From assembly GCA_024398935.1 (NCBI GenBank), contig JAKSIH010000005.1, positions 39,275 through 103,274 of the forward strand: a stretch of 64,000 nucleotides of DNA. The letters are read 5' to 3'. The notes below the pieces were generated by a model that was not told the DNA's origin, ran no database searches, and saw only the letters and a list, made by a program, of their open reading frames with translations. Made by a program: the position numbers and the translations under genes. Origin of the DNA: Fibrobacter sp. (lineage in GTDB: Bacteria; Fibrobacterota; Fibrobacteria; Fibrobacterales; Fibrobacteraceae). This document shows, one piece after another, positions 1 to 6,407 of this stretch (its first letter is position 1; every line of letters starts with the position of its first letter).

Positions 1-1236
1 CACGATCTGGTAGCGCTGCACCCTCATTTCCTCGGCCAGCTCCTCGTCTCGGATGATGCCGCCGTCGAGCAGCCACTTCTGCATCCGGAAGAACAGCTCC
101 GCCCTCACGTTGAGGTAGTGCTCCGAGTCCTCCGCGCCGCCCCCGAAGGGGACCTCGCACACATTCCTGTGGCCACGGTGCCTGAGCACGTCTATCACCC
201 CGGAGCCGTAGGCCATGTCCACGTTTATGCGCTGGACCGGAATCCTCCTCGAGACGGCCTGCTTGTACAGCTTCTCCACCGCGTCGGCTATCTCGTAGGA
301 GTCCCGCCCGTGCAGGGTTATCGGTTCTTCGCCCATCCAGTAGCCGTACCGTATGAATACCTGGGTGTTGTCGTTCCCGAATCGGGCGCAGTCCACGCCA
401 ATGGCGCAGTACAGGCCGCGGGTCAGTACCGGAGCATCGATGTTGAGGGCGAGCTCCAGGTCGGCCCTGTGGAACACGGAGTCCGAGCCGTCCGCGTCGA
501 TGATCAGGCCCAGCACCTGCTGGTTGTACAGAGGCGTTCCCTCGCCGTAGCGGTCCTTGAGGCTACGCTTGTACTCCTCGGTCGTGAAGGCGTTGTCCAG
601 GCTCGTGGCGTGTATGACGCGGTCCGGGTGCTTCTTGCACTCTTCCGCGAACCACGGTTCAGGCTGGTCCGCGTTGGGGGAGGAGAGGTCGCGCTCCCAC
701 GGACGTATACCCTTGCCTCGGTTACGGTCCATGGCGTTGTTCCTGGTCTCCGCCTTGATGCGGCTCGCCTCGTCGATGACCACGCCGTCGTACTCGGTGA
801 GGCCGAGGATCCCGCTCGGGTTCTCGTCGGTGCCGCCGTCGCAGCAGGCCTCGCCGAACTCCGGGGGCATCCCGATGTGCCCCTCGGTCTTGTTGTAGTA
901 TTTCCCCGGGTCGTAGTCCGGGAGCACCGTCATGAGTATCTTCAGGACGTCGCGGTACAGCACCATCTTGAGCGCCTTGGAAGTCTGGGCGATGGCGAGG
1001 ATGCGCCAACCGTCGAGCATCTTGAGTACGATCTGCCACGCCGCCACGCGTGTCTTTCCCGCGCCGACCCCGGTCTGCAGGATGACGAACGGCTCGTCCC
1101 CGCGCTCGAGGAAGTCCAGCTGGAAGTCGCTCATTGGGGCGTCCACGAAGTCCTCGGGATCGCCGTGGCCGAAACGGTCCGGCTCCCACTCGGGGTCCTC
1201 CCATCTCCACTTCTTGACCTGTCCGCTGCTAGGCAT
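1..1236 (-). CDS. terL: Phage terminase large subunit (3' end outside the window)
   Basis: This frame is open from an ATG at 1236 to the window edge, giving 412 codons without a stop. It encodes the DNA-packaging motor that cuts and translocates phage DNA into proheads. Visible motifs are a Walker A GVGAGKT at residues 56-62, a Walker B DGVVIDE at about 150-156 followed by AS, and a C-terminal RNase H-like nuclease segment, AIGVDCARFGND, whose Asp 282 is a likely metal ligand; a second Asp lies in INVDMAYGSG. The start overlaps the stop of the upstream small-terminase candidate by 8 bp (ATGCCTAG), so the two are probably translationally coupled. Codon use is strongly GC-rich, like the rest of the phage arm. 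The identification is secure; the true C-terminus is not visible. Confidence 0.93.
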   Translation of the reverse strand, partial: MPSSGQVKKWRWEDPEWEPDRFGHGDPEDFVDAPMSDFQLDFLERGDEPFVILQTGVGAGKTRVAAWQIVLKMLDGWRILAIAQTSKALKMVLYRDVLKILMTVLPDYDPGKYYNKTEGHIGMPPEFGEACCDGGTDENPSGILGLTEYDGVVIDEASRIKAETRNNAMDRNRGKGIRPWERDLSSPNADQPEPWFAEECKKHPDRVIHATSLDNAFTTEEYKRSLKDRYGEGTPLYNQQVLGLIIDADGSDSVFHRADLELALNIDAPVLTRGLYCAIGVDCARFGNDNTQVFIRYGYWMGEEPITLHGRDSYEIADAVEKLYKQAVSRRIPVQRINVDMAYGSGVIDVLRHRGHRNVCEVPFGGGAEDSEHYLNVRAELFFRMQKWLLDGGIIRDEELAEEMRVQRYQIV

Positions 1237-1597
1237 CTTCCGGGGTGGCCCTCCTGAAGACGATGTTTATGTTCCGCTTGACATCTGCGTCGGCCTTGAT
1301 GTTGAGCTGCCTTCCGTTCACCATCTCGAGGATCCCGGCGGCGTGCTTCAGGTACGCGTCGTACTTTCCCTGGTCGAACAGCTCGTTGGCCGCGTCCACC
1401 ATGCGTGTGAAAAGGGCCGCCAGCGTGCCGTCCCGGTCCGCCTGCAGGATCGCCTCGGACGAACGGAGGGCTGCACGGGCCTTTCGGACCGCAGCCGACT
1501 TGGCGACGATGCTCCGAGTCCTGGAGTCGCCTTTTTTGAGGCGGGTCTTGGCCCCGATCCTCTTCAGTTCCGCCGCTGTCTTTCCCTTTCCTGCCAT
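1229..1597 (-). CDS. Small phage protein, candidate terminase small subunit
   Basis: A 122-residue Lys/Arg/Ala-rich, mostly helical protein. I chose the ATG at 1597 because CAGAGG lies just upstream and because the longer frame begins inside a terminator hairpin. The N-terminus (MAGKGKTAAELKRIGAKTR) is basic, as expected for DNA binding; the rest is predicted helical. Its position immediately before terL with an 8-bp overlap is the classic place for the small terminase that recognises pac/cos DNA. I see no diagnostic motif, so the call rests on position, size and charge. It could instead be an unrelated packaging accessory protein. Confidence 0.55.
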   Translation of the reverse strand: MAGKGKTAAELKRIGAKTRLKKGDSRTRSIVAKSAAVRKARAALRSSEAILQADRDGTLAALFTRMVDAANELFDQGKYDAYLKHAAGILEMVNGRQLNIKADADVKRNINIVFRRATPEDA

Positions 1598-1620
1598 CAG
1601 CCTCTGTTCAGCCTTAAAAC

Positions 1621-1666
1621 GAAAAAACGGGGCACATGGTGAAGACCTCAATCGCCACATGCCCCG
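1621..1666 (-). terminator. Probable rho-independent terminator, minus strand
   Basis: On the minus strand a 7-bp CGGGGCA/TGCCCCG stem, with an additional short inner TGG/CCA pairing, is followed by TTTTTTC. It lies just after the stop of the 272-residue head-protein gene and before the small-terminase start, so it would end or attenuate that transcript. The loop is long, so efficiency is uncertain. Confidence 0.5.
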
Positions 1667-1671
1667 CCGGG

Positions 1672-2490
1672 TCACCTTACCGATGCCCCGAATAGCTTCG
1701 CCAGTTCCCTGGTCCCTCTCGATGCCGCGCGGCGGTTCATGACCTTCGCCGCGTCCTGCTTCCTTTTCTTCTTCTTGACGTCAGCGCCAGCGCTGATCCC
1801 GCCGGAGGCAGTGAACATGGGCCGTTCCGCCTTGTTCCGGGCCACCTTCACTCGGGAAGCCGCCTGCTGCATTTTCGTGGAGGACGCCCTCCTTGCCAGG
1901 TCTCCGAAGGATTCGCCCTGCTTCACCTTCACTGACCTACCGTTATCCAGTCTGACCTTCTCCATGCTCGACTTCTCCGCCGGCGTCTCCACCAGCACGT
2001 TGTTCCAGTTTTCCTTTCCCCTGTTGTACTTCCGCCTGTATGCGGACTTCTGCTGCGAGACGATGTTCTTGCGCGCGAAGCGCCCCCTTCGCCCGTCGGC
2101 ACCCGGAGCGGACAGCCTGGTGGCCTTCTCCATGACTCCGCGGACGTTGCCCTCAGTGAGCTTCGTAGGCGCGAAGCTCTGCCCGAAGTTGAAGCCCCGC
2201 CTCAGGATTCCGCCCACCGGGTTTGCCGCGAATGCCTGGACGGCGGCTGCACCCATGCCTACGGCGGCGGGCACCTCCACGGTGGAGCACAGGCAGTTGA
2301 TGTGCGAGATGCGCCACGTGTCCCCCACGGAGTACAGGCGCCCCGTCAGGCGGGAGTCCATCGTGTTGCACCTTTCGCAGCACGACGGGTGCGCTATGAA
2401 CGCGTAGCGGGGGAGTCCTCCGCCCATGGGTTCGGTAGTCCCGTTCCCGGTCCTCTTGAGCGCCCCGTTGAGTACCAGACGCTTCGCCAT
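1672..2490 (-). CDS. Phage protein with Cys/His motif resembling head-morphogenesis proteins
   Basis: A 272-residue basic protein. Near the N-terminus (about residues 37-70) it has H-P-x-C-C-x-x-C-x-x-x-D followed about 27 residues later by ISHINCLCS. This Cys-rich, HxNCxC arrangement resembles the C-terminal metal-binding motif of phage Mu gpF / SPP1 gp7-type minor head proteins, but here it is near the N-terminus, so this may be a split or rearranged relative. The C-terminal half is rich in Lys/Arg (VKKKKRKQDAAKVMNRR) and may bind DNA or scaffold. The ATG at 2490 has GAGGTG upstream, and the stop of the preceding small gene lies 2 bp away. Function is inferred from motif and neighbourhood only. 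Confidence 0.5.
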   Translation of the reverse strand: MAKRLVLNGALKRTGNGTTEPMGGGLPRYAFIAHPSCCERCNTMDSRLTGRLYSVGDTWRISHINCLCSTVEVPAAVGMGAAAVQAFAANPVGGILRRGFNFGQSFAPTKLTEGNVRGVMEKATRLSAPGADGRRGRFARKNIVSQQKSAYRRKYNRGKENWNNVLVETPAEKSSMEKVRLDNGRSVKVKQGESFGDLARRASSTKMQQAASRVKVARNKAERPMFTASGGISAGADVKKKKRKQDAAKVMNRRAASRGTRELAKLFGASVR

Positions 2491-2491
2491 G

Positions 2492-2689
2492 CTAGCACCT
2501 CACGTGCGGTTCCTTCCTCGGCAGGACCTTCCGGATGGAATCCCTGACCTCGGCGAGGTCCGCCATGATGGTTTCCTGGTTCTGCAGGATCCTCGCGTTG
2601 TCCTCGAGGACCTCCTTCAGTACGGTCACGAGCTCGTCGCCCCTGGCGACCTTGGCCGCCTTTTCCTTGGAATGATCTGTATTAGCCAT
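2492..2689 (-). CDS. Small phage protein, predicted coiled coil
   Basis: A 65-residue protein, almost entirely helical, with a heptad-like leucine/isoleucine pattern (VTVLKEVLEDNARILQNQETIMADLAEV). It ends with basic residues and a cysteine. It is the first gene of the leftward late cluster after the terminator at 2717-2740 and is separated from the next gene by 1 bp. I do not recognise the family; it could be a structural spacer or an assembly chaperone. Confidence 0.55.
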   Translation of the reverse strand: MANTDHSKEKAAKVARGDELVTVLKEVLEDNARILQNQETIMADLAEVRDSIRKVLPRKEPHVRC

Positions 2690-2716
2690 GCCATAAGTTT
2701 ACAACCGGCAGGGCAC

Positions 2717-2740
2717 AAAAAAAAGGGGCCTTGCGGCCCC
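2717..2740 (-). terminator. Strong rho-independent terminator ending the TAC operon
   Basis: On the minus strand a perfect GGGGCC-GCAA-GGCCCC hairpin is followed by eight T residues. It lies about 40 bp past the stop of the SecB-like gene and isolates the toxin-antitoxin-chaperone operon from the leftward late genes. Confidence 0.9.
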
Positions 2741-2778
2741 TTGCGTAGAAAGACGTGGACAGAAGTGGACAGGATTGA

Positions 2779-3159
2779 CTAATCCTGCTTTTCCTTGTCG
2801 AGCGCCGAAAAGTTTATCGTCGGAAGTATGGCCGGCTCGAAACCGGACTGCAGCGTGATATTGGAAACCATCGAACGTAGATAGGGATACGCAATCGCCG
2901 GAGCGTTCACCCTCGGGAAACTCGATTTTCTGAAATCTTCGTCGATAGTCCCCTCATTCACGACGAAAGTGAAGACAACCTCGATTTCCATATCGTACTC
3001 CCTGTTGTCGAGGGTTAGGACAAAGTTCGTGTAGAACTTCCTTTCCTCGAAGGCACTCTTTATGTCGAGGTTGTATCGACCTGGGCTGGGAACCCCTTCG
3101 CGCTTCCTGTTGATAGTCAGTCTGTTCACTACCCAGTTGGCAAGGGAAAAGTTAATCAT
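2779..3159 (-). CDS. SecB-like chaperone of a toxin-antitoxin-chaperone module
   Basis: A 126-residue protein. Residues from about 82 to 118 contain the SecB core signature: VNAPAIAYPYLRSMVSNIT, then SGF, then LPTINFSAL. This matches the FPYxR...I..L...G....L.P.NF.AL region of SecB. The N-terminal part (beta-rich, FYTNFVLTLDNREYDMEIEVVF) fits the SecB sheet. In toxin-antitoxin-chaperone loci such a solitary SecB homologue folds and protects an unstable antitoxin. The start ATG overlaps the stop of the preceding gene by 4 bp and has a strong AAGGAGG 6 bp upstream. It is the last gene of a three-gene operon ending at the terminator 2717-2740. Being phage-borne, it is unlikely to be the general export SecB. 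Confidence 0.8.
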   Translation of the reverse strand: MINFSLANWVVNRLTINRKREGVPSPGRYNLDIKSAFEERKFYTNFVLTLDNREYDMEIEVVFTFVVNEGTIDEDFRKSSFPRVNAPAIAYPYLRSMVSNITLQSGFEPAILPTINFSALDKEKQD

Positions 3160-3464
3160 GCCGCCTCCTTCTGGTTGTCGTTCTGCTCGTTACAGAATGA
3201 AGTTGGGAACCTGGACGTAATCCAGTTCGGTTCACAGATTGGTCTCGAGCCTGAATAAACCCCACTCTGCATTGGGAGCGTCTGTCTCGTGAAATTCAGT
3301 GTAGGGATGAAGGTCTTTTCCCGAATCCCTGTATCCCCGCTTCTGGAAGCGATTTCCGTTCCGCGAGCGACACCGAATTCGTCCTCGAGCATCTGGCAGA
3401 ATTCTTCCGGAGTGTACCTGGCGAAAAAGTCGTCAACAGCCTTCATTCGTTCTTCAAATGTCAT
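3156..3464 (-). CDS. Candidate antitoxin of the toxin-antitoxin-chaperone module
   Basis: A 102-residue protein whose family I do not recognise. Its position between the ART-like toxin gene and the SecB-like chaperone gene is that of the antitoxin. The first 33 residues (MTFEERMKAVDDFFARYTPE...) are predicted helical and acidic. The C-terminal half is rich in aromatic and hydrophobic residues (FIPTLNFTRQTL, PNWITSRFPTSF) and resembles the exposed chaperone-addiction segments that SecB-like partners bind in known TAC antitoxins; this is inference. A GGAGG lies 6 bp before the ATG, inside the toxin gene, and the genes overlap by 11 bp, indicating coupled translation and fixed stoichiometry. Confidence 0.65.
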   Translation of the reverse strand: MTFEERMKAVDDFFARYTPEEFCQMLEDEFGVARGTEIASRSGDTGIREKTFIPTLNFTRQTLPMQSGVYSGSRPICEPNWITSRFPTSFCNEQNDNQKEAA

Positions 3465-4026
3465 TTTCGTCCTCCATCTTGTCGGTTATTCGTTCGTTAG
3501 AAACGCATTTTTTATCCTTTACGCATAATACAATGCAGTTTGGGACCATCGACTTGAACTTCAAATCCTTTTCTACAGGATCCATACAGATGTTCCTCTG
3601 TATAATCGCCGCTGAATAGTCAAGATTTGCTTTCAGCACCATCAGGTTGACGATCGTTCCGTCATCGCAATGCCCTTGACCTATCCTTTTGTCTTTTTTT
3701 CTCGTTTCAACGACCTTTTTCTTGAAAGTGTTGAAAACCAGAATGCTCTCTAGGTCGTTAAGGTTTAGAATTTTATCGTCATCGACATCAATGTCTGCGC
3801 GGATAACACTTGGATCCTTTATCTTCTTTACAATCTCTGCGAAGTTTTTTGCATCCTCGTATGGATTACTGATTCCGGACTTGAAAAAATAGGCGCCCCT
3901 TCCGAGGTAAAGCGAGTTGGACGGGTCGTTATCGTCAAATCCAGAATCTTCAGGAAATTCGAAAGACTTGCTCTCGATGTCTTTAGCATTTTCCCTGCTT
4001 GTTCCGTGGTATCCTACAAAGTGCAT
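3454..4026 (-). CDS. PARP-like ADP-ribosyltransferase fold protein, probable toxin
   Basis: A 190-residue protein. The N-terminus carries two hallmarks of the PARP/ART fold: Y-H-G-T-S-x-x-N at residues 6-13 (compare HGSxxxN of PARPs, with His 7 contacting NAD) and L-G-R-G-A-Y-F-F at 41-48 (compare FGKGIYF, with Tyr 46). The third catalytic residue cannot be assigned by eye. It is followed in the same operon by a small antitoxin candidate and a SecB-like chaperone, the layout of CmdTAC-type systems, in which the toxin is an ADP-ribosyltransferase acting on RNA (established for CmdT, inferred here). AGGA lies upstream of the ATG. The gene is clearly more AT-rich than the neighbouring phage genes, suggesting acquisition as an accessory 'moron'. 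Confidence 0.7.
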   Translation of the reverse strand: MHFVGYHGTSRENAKDIESKSFEFPEDSGFDDNDPSNSLYLGRGAYFFKSGISNPYEDAKNFAEIVKKIKDPSVIRADIDVDDDKILNLNDLESILVFNTFKKKVVETRKKDKRIGQGHCDDGTIVNLMVLKANLDYSAAIIQRNICMDPVEKDLKFKSMVPNCIVLCVKDKKCVSNERITDKMEDENDI

Positions 4027-4058
4027 GGGTTCCTATTCAATCCTCTTTTCTAGGGCCA

Positions 4059-4087
4059 AATCTACAAAAATAAGCGGGCTGGGGCAA
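4059..4087 (-). promoter_or_regulatory. Candidate promoter of the TAC operon
   Basis: On the minus strand TTGCCC and TAGATT are separated by exactly 17 bp, and the -10 box ends about 33 bp upstream of the toxin start. No other good promoter is seen close to the gene. Confidence 0.45.
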
Positions 4088-4312
4088 ACGGATGTGAACG
4101 GGAAATAGGCGTAGGGGGCGTGCGTAATGGTACTATCGTCGCACGGGGGCGGTTTGTCAATGGGGATGGGAATTTTTTTTCAGTGCGTATGCGCCCTCGT
4201 CTCGTCCAGGCCGTGTCAAGTCAAGGCCAAGTTACGTCCAAGATTTGTCCCAGGTTGCTGCATTGGCGGTGAGATGAGTATGAGGGTATTTACATATAAT
4301 TCTTTCTTCTTT

Positions 4313-4336
4313 TGATACTGATACTGATATTGATAC
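4313..4336. repeat. Four tandem TGATAC/T hexamers inside an inverted repeat
   Basis: TGATAC occurs at 4313, 4319 and 4331, and TGATAT at 4325, in perfect tandem. TTCTTTC at 4300-4306 and GAAAGAA at 4338-4344 flank them as a 7-bp inverted repeat that repeats the half-site of the operators at 4892-5002. Confidence 0.7.
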
Positions 4337-4348
4337 TGAAAGAAGAAC

Positions 4349-4413
4349 GGGTTTTTCTAGGTTAGTTTAGGTTAGGAAAAAACCTATTGGGTTTTTCTAG
4401 GTTAGTTTAGGTT
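4349..4413. repeat. Pair of 25-bp direct repeats
   Basis: Two identical 25-bp copies begin with GGGTTTTTCTAGG and end with TTTAGGTT, at 4349-4373 and 4389-4413. The 40-bp repeat period is close to four helical turns, so a protein would see both copies on the same DNA face. Confidence 0.8.
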
Positions 4414-4458
4414 TTATTTGGAATTGATCGTTTTAACATACGATAGGAAGGTATTTAT

Positions 4459-4638
4459 ATGAAAGAAAAAATGCTTGAAATTCTTGCATACGCAAAAATA
4501 GCGCTGAAAGACGAATCATCACAGCGCAAATCCCTTGAAAAAATCGCTGAAATTACGGAGTCTTTCCTAGACCAGAAAGAACTCTCTTTACTACAGCTTC
4601 AACTTGATCTTCTGATGCCGGCTTCTCGACAATTTTAA
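4459..4638 (+). CDS. Small ORF of 59 residues, predicted helical
   Basis: ATG at 4459 is preceded at good spacing by AGGAAGG. The product (MKEKMLEILAYAKIALKDE...) is a charged helical protein with a leucine-rich C-terminus (LSLLQLQLDLLMP). I do not recognise it. Its last 86 bp overlap the 3' end of the convergent repressor gene, which is unusual and lowers confidence. The strong ribosome binding site and the position at the head of the rightward region favour a real small phage gene. Confidence 0.4.
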   Translation: MKEKMLEILAYAKIALKDESSQRKSLEKIAEITESFLDQKELSLLQLQLDLLMPASRQF

Positions 4639-4921
4639 CGCCTGCCTTATATTCAACACCAAAGAGCGTCTCAACGGAAGCCCCCGCCTCAAACAGCTTG
4701 ACGAACGTATTGTAGTCTGGACGGCTACTGTCTTTATGGAGATAGGCCCACTTATATATGACTTTTGGGCCTATTCCTGCCAGTTTCGCAAGTTCTTCAA
4801 GATTCTTTCCAGTCTCCTTTTGAAGAACTTTAAGATTTACTTTTTGTAAATATTTATTTTCCGATTCTTCCATATTAAACAAAATAGCCATTTCTTTGAA
4901 AGAAAGAAAATTTTTCTCCAA
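4553..4921 (-). CDS. HTH transcriptional regulator, probable phage repressor
   Basis: About 122 residues from a TTG at 4921; an in-frame ATG at 4891 is an alternative start. Residues about 30-75 form an XRE-type helix-turn-helix: LKVLQKETGKNLEELAKLAGIG followed by a recognition-helix region PKVIYKWAY. The short C-terminal part has no peptidase-like LexA domain, so this is a small cI/Cro-like regulator. It is divergent from the rightward early genes, and three TTCTTT dyads lie at and beyond its 5' end, one overlapping a good rightward promoter, as expected for a lysogeny switch. The role as prophage repressor is inferred from position. Confidence 0.7.
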   Translation of the reverse strand: MEKNFLSFKEMAILFNMEESENKYLQKVNLKVLQKETGKNLEELAKLAGIGPKVIYKWAYLHKDSSRPDYNTFVKLFEAGASVETLFGVEYKAGVKIVEKPASEDQVEAVVKRVLSGLGKTP

Positions 4922-5002
4922 AAAAGAGAAAAAATATCTTGCTTTTCTTTCATTAAAGAACTATATTCTTTGATACAAAAACAAAGTTCTTCATTCAAAG
5001 AA
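4892..5002. promoter_or_regulatory. Three dyad operators of the immunity region
   Basis: Three inverted repeats of the half-site TTCTTT/AAAGAA occur: TTCTTTGAAAGAA at 4892-4904 (1-bp spacer), AAAGAA-CTATA-TTCTTT at 4955-4971 and TTCTT-CATTC-AAAGAA at 4987-5002 (both 5-bp spacers). They cover the repressor start and the rightward promoter, so the adjacent HTH protein is the natural ligand. Spacing and orientation differ among sites, which could give graded occupancy. Confidence 0.6.
4939..4967 (+). promoter_or_regulatory. Rightward early promoter
   Basis: TTGCTT at 4939-4944 and TATATT at 4962-4967 are 17 bp apart. The second dyad operator overlaps the -10 box, so repressor binding would block it. 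It reads into the small gene at 5019. Confidence 0.6.
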
Positions 5003-5018
5003 TTTTAGGAATAAGAAA

Positions 5019-5174
5019 ATGGCTGAAACACTGCAATTCAAACTACCTTCCGAGATGGCTACTTACTTTGAAGACCTCAAGGAAGTCCGCAGCAAAAATT
5101 GTGAACCTACCACGAATCAAAGCATCGTTATTGATGCAGTCAAAGCTCTCCACAAATCAAAGGTGAAGAAGTGA
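5019..5174 (+). CDS. Small DNA-binding-like phage protein (Cro/antirepressor position)
   Basis: A 51-residue protein (MAETLQFKLPSEMATYFED...) starting at an ATG preceded by AGGA. The N-terminal short strand followed by two helices (LQFKLPSEMATYFEDLKEVRSK ... NQSIVIDAVKALHKS) looks like a ribbon-helix-helix arrangement. It is the first gene after the operator-controlled rightward promoter, where Cro-like or Arc-like regulators are found. No family can be assigned with certainty. Confidence 0.6.
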   Translation: MAETLQFKLPSEMATYFEDLKEVRSKNCEPTTNQSIVIDAVKALHKSKVKK

Positions 5175-5178
5175 ACGA

Positions 5179-5985
5179 ATGGTAGTACCAAAAGACAGAT
5201 TTTGGGCAAAGGTCCTGTTCAAGGAATTTATTCGACACTATCGAAAGCTAAGCGACGAAGAAATCGTCACTGATGTAAAGCAGTCGATGGACGACCTTGA
5301 TGACCTTAACGAATGTGGAAACACATTCGGCTCAAAGATGGTTCGGTGGTCTCTCGAAAGGGCTAATACGCCTTCAGCAGAGGCTTCAAGGGCCAACGGA
5401 TCAAAGGGTGGACGCCCGGCAAAGAAGAATAACGACCAAGAAGCCCACACACTGACAAGCGCAAACGGCTCACAGCTGGACGCAGCGAGCGGCAACACCG
5501 CTGACGATCGCAAAGTACCACCGTCCAGCACAACTTTGGTGGCAGATGCCGACACCCGCGAGGGCTCGGAGAACTGCCGCAACACGGGCGACCGTGCGAA
5601 TCTGGAATCTGGTACATCTCCAAATACCATTGGCTCCGCGGAAGCCCCCACAGGCAACGAGGGGGATGAACTCGCAATGGCAGGCAACAGCCCGCTTGTT
5701 CCGGAATCTGCTACTTCCACGGTGCCAAACCATATTCCTCCTAACCCCCAAAAAAGCCGCGGGGGAGCCGTAGTAAGGCCTCCCCGCGGTAGGGCGAGGG
5801 CGCCCGCCTCGAAGGAGGAGTTCCGGGAGTTCGTGGCCGACACTGACCTGCACATCGGGCTCTCGGAGGAATGGTACGAAATCCACCAGTCGCGCGGGTG
5901 GGTGGACAGGGACGGGGTCCCCATCAAGAACTGGAAGGGCGCGGTAACGAACTACTGCAGGGCAAAGGAGAAGACGGATGGCTAG
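5179..5985 (+). CDS. Phage replication-organiser-like protein
   Basis: A 268-residue protein in three parts. The N-terminal ~60 residues are helical (FKEFIRHYRKLSDEEIVTDV). A long low-complexity Ser/Thr/Asn/Pro linker follows (about 65-200). The C-terminal segment has W-Y-E-I-H-Q-S-R-G-W-V-D-R-D-G-V-P-I-K-N-W-K-style residues around 235-258; this 'W..-(6-8)-GW-(4)-G-(3)-NWK' end is common in phage replisome organiser/helper proteins. The 5' half is AT-richer and the 3' half sharply GC-rich, indicating a mosaic junction near 5750. It starts a chain of overlapping early genes. Confidence 0.5.
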   Translation: MVVPKDRFWAKVLFKEFIRHYRKLSDEEIVTDVKQSMDDLDDLNECGNTFGSKMVRWSLERANTPSAEASRANGSKGGRPAKKNNDQEAHTLTSANGSQLDAASGNTADDRKVPPSSTTLVADADTREGSENCRNTGDRANLESGTSPNTIGSAEAPTGNEGDELAMAGNSPLVPESATSTVPNHIPPNPQKSRGGAVVRPPRGRARAPASKEEFREFVADTDLHIGLSEEWYEIHQSRGWVDRDGVPIKNWKGAVTNYCRAKEKTDG

Positions 5986-6256
5986 GGACGGTAGCCTTTT
6001 GGAACGGATCAACCGCATGGAGGCCATCAAGCTCTACTGCGTCGTGCACGGCAGGTACTCGGAGTACCTCAGGGCGTACTCCAGGACCCAGGACGGAAGG
6101 GGATGGGCGAGCCCGCTGTTCCATGACTACTTCAGCTCGCAGATCGAGTTCGCCGTGCAGAGCCTGTGCGGGATATGGCTCGGAAGGAACGTCAACGACC
6201 CGCAGCATCCGGTGAGGAAGCTGCTCAACGAATCTAAATGGAGGAGTCAGAAATGA
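5978..6256 (+). CDS. Hypothetical phage protein, 92 residues
   Basis: The gene overlaps the previous one by 8 bp (ATGGCTAG) and the next by 4 bp (ATGA), so translation is coupled. The product is mixed helical with conserved-looking aromatic residues (KLYCVVHGRYSEYLRAY, PLFHDYFSSQIEF). It has no signal or membrane segment. I do not recognise the family; its position implies an early function linked to replication. Confidence 0.7.
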   Translation: MARDGSLLERINRMEAIKLYCVVHGRYSEYLRAYSRTQDGRGWASPLFHDYFSSQIEFAVQSLCGIWLGRNVNDPQHPVRKLLNESKWRSQK

Positions 6257-6405
6257 ACTTCAACGAATACAAGAATTCCCACTACTGGGAGACGATGCGC
6301 AGGGAGAAGGCGGGGCAGATCACTCTGTCGCAGCTAGCCGTGATCATCGCCATCAGCATCTCGATGGCGGCCCTGTTCTACCTGGCAGTAATCGTGGAGG
6401 GCTAG
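6253..6405 (+). CDS. Small single-span membrane protein
   Basis: A 50-residue product starting at the ATGA overlap with the upstream stop. Residues about 24-48 (LSQLAVIIAISISMAALFYL) form a clear transmembrane helix after a charged, probably cytoplasmic N-terminus. Small membrane proteins of this type in early phage operons can be superinfection-exclusion or lysis-timing factors, but nothing in the sequence decides this. Confidence 0.6.
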   Translation: MNFNEYKNSHYWETMRREKAGQITLSQLAVIIAISISMAALFYLAVIVEG

Positions 6406-6407
6406 CC

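Larger units (their letters stand above)
4088..4458. other. Non-coding regulatory stretch between the TAC operon and the early control region
   Basis: No convincing gene is seen here. The stretch contains four tandem TGATAC-type hexamers (4313-4336) flanked by an inverted TTCTTTC/GAAAGAA pair (4300-4306 and 4338-4344), and two 25-bp direct repeats (4349-4373 and 4389-4413). Base composition falls from GC-rich to AT-rich within it. It probably holds promoters and operators or an iteron-like element. Confidence 0.5.

Noticed and set aside
118..1257. 379-codon plus-strand frame opposite terL
   Set aside because: The minus strand encodes a terminase with clear Walker and nuclease motifs; the plus frame is a GC-rich shadow.
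2779..3159. General protein-export SecB of the host
   Set aside because: It is encoded in a prophage accessory operon, coupled to a toxin-like and an antitoxin-like gene, with no export genes nearby.
4127..4315. 62-codon plus-strand ORF
   Set aside because: It has no ribosome binding site, the sequence is low-complexity (GGG, SSRPC) and it overlaps the regulatory region.
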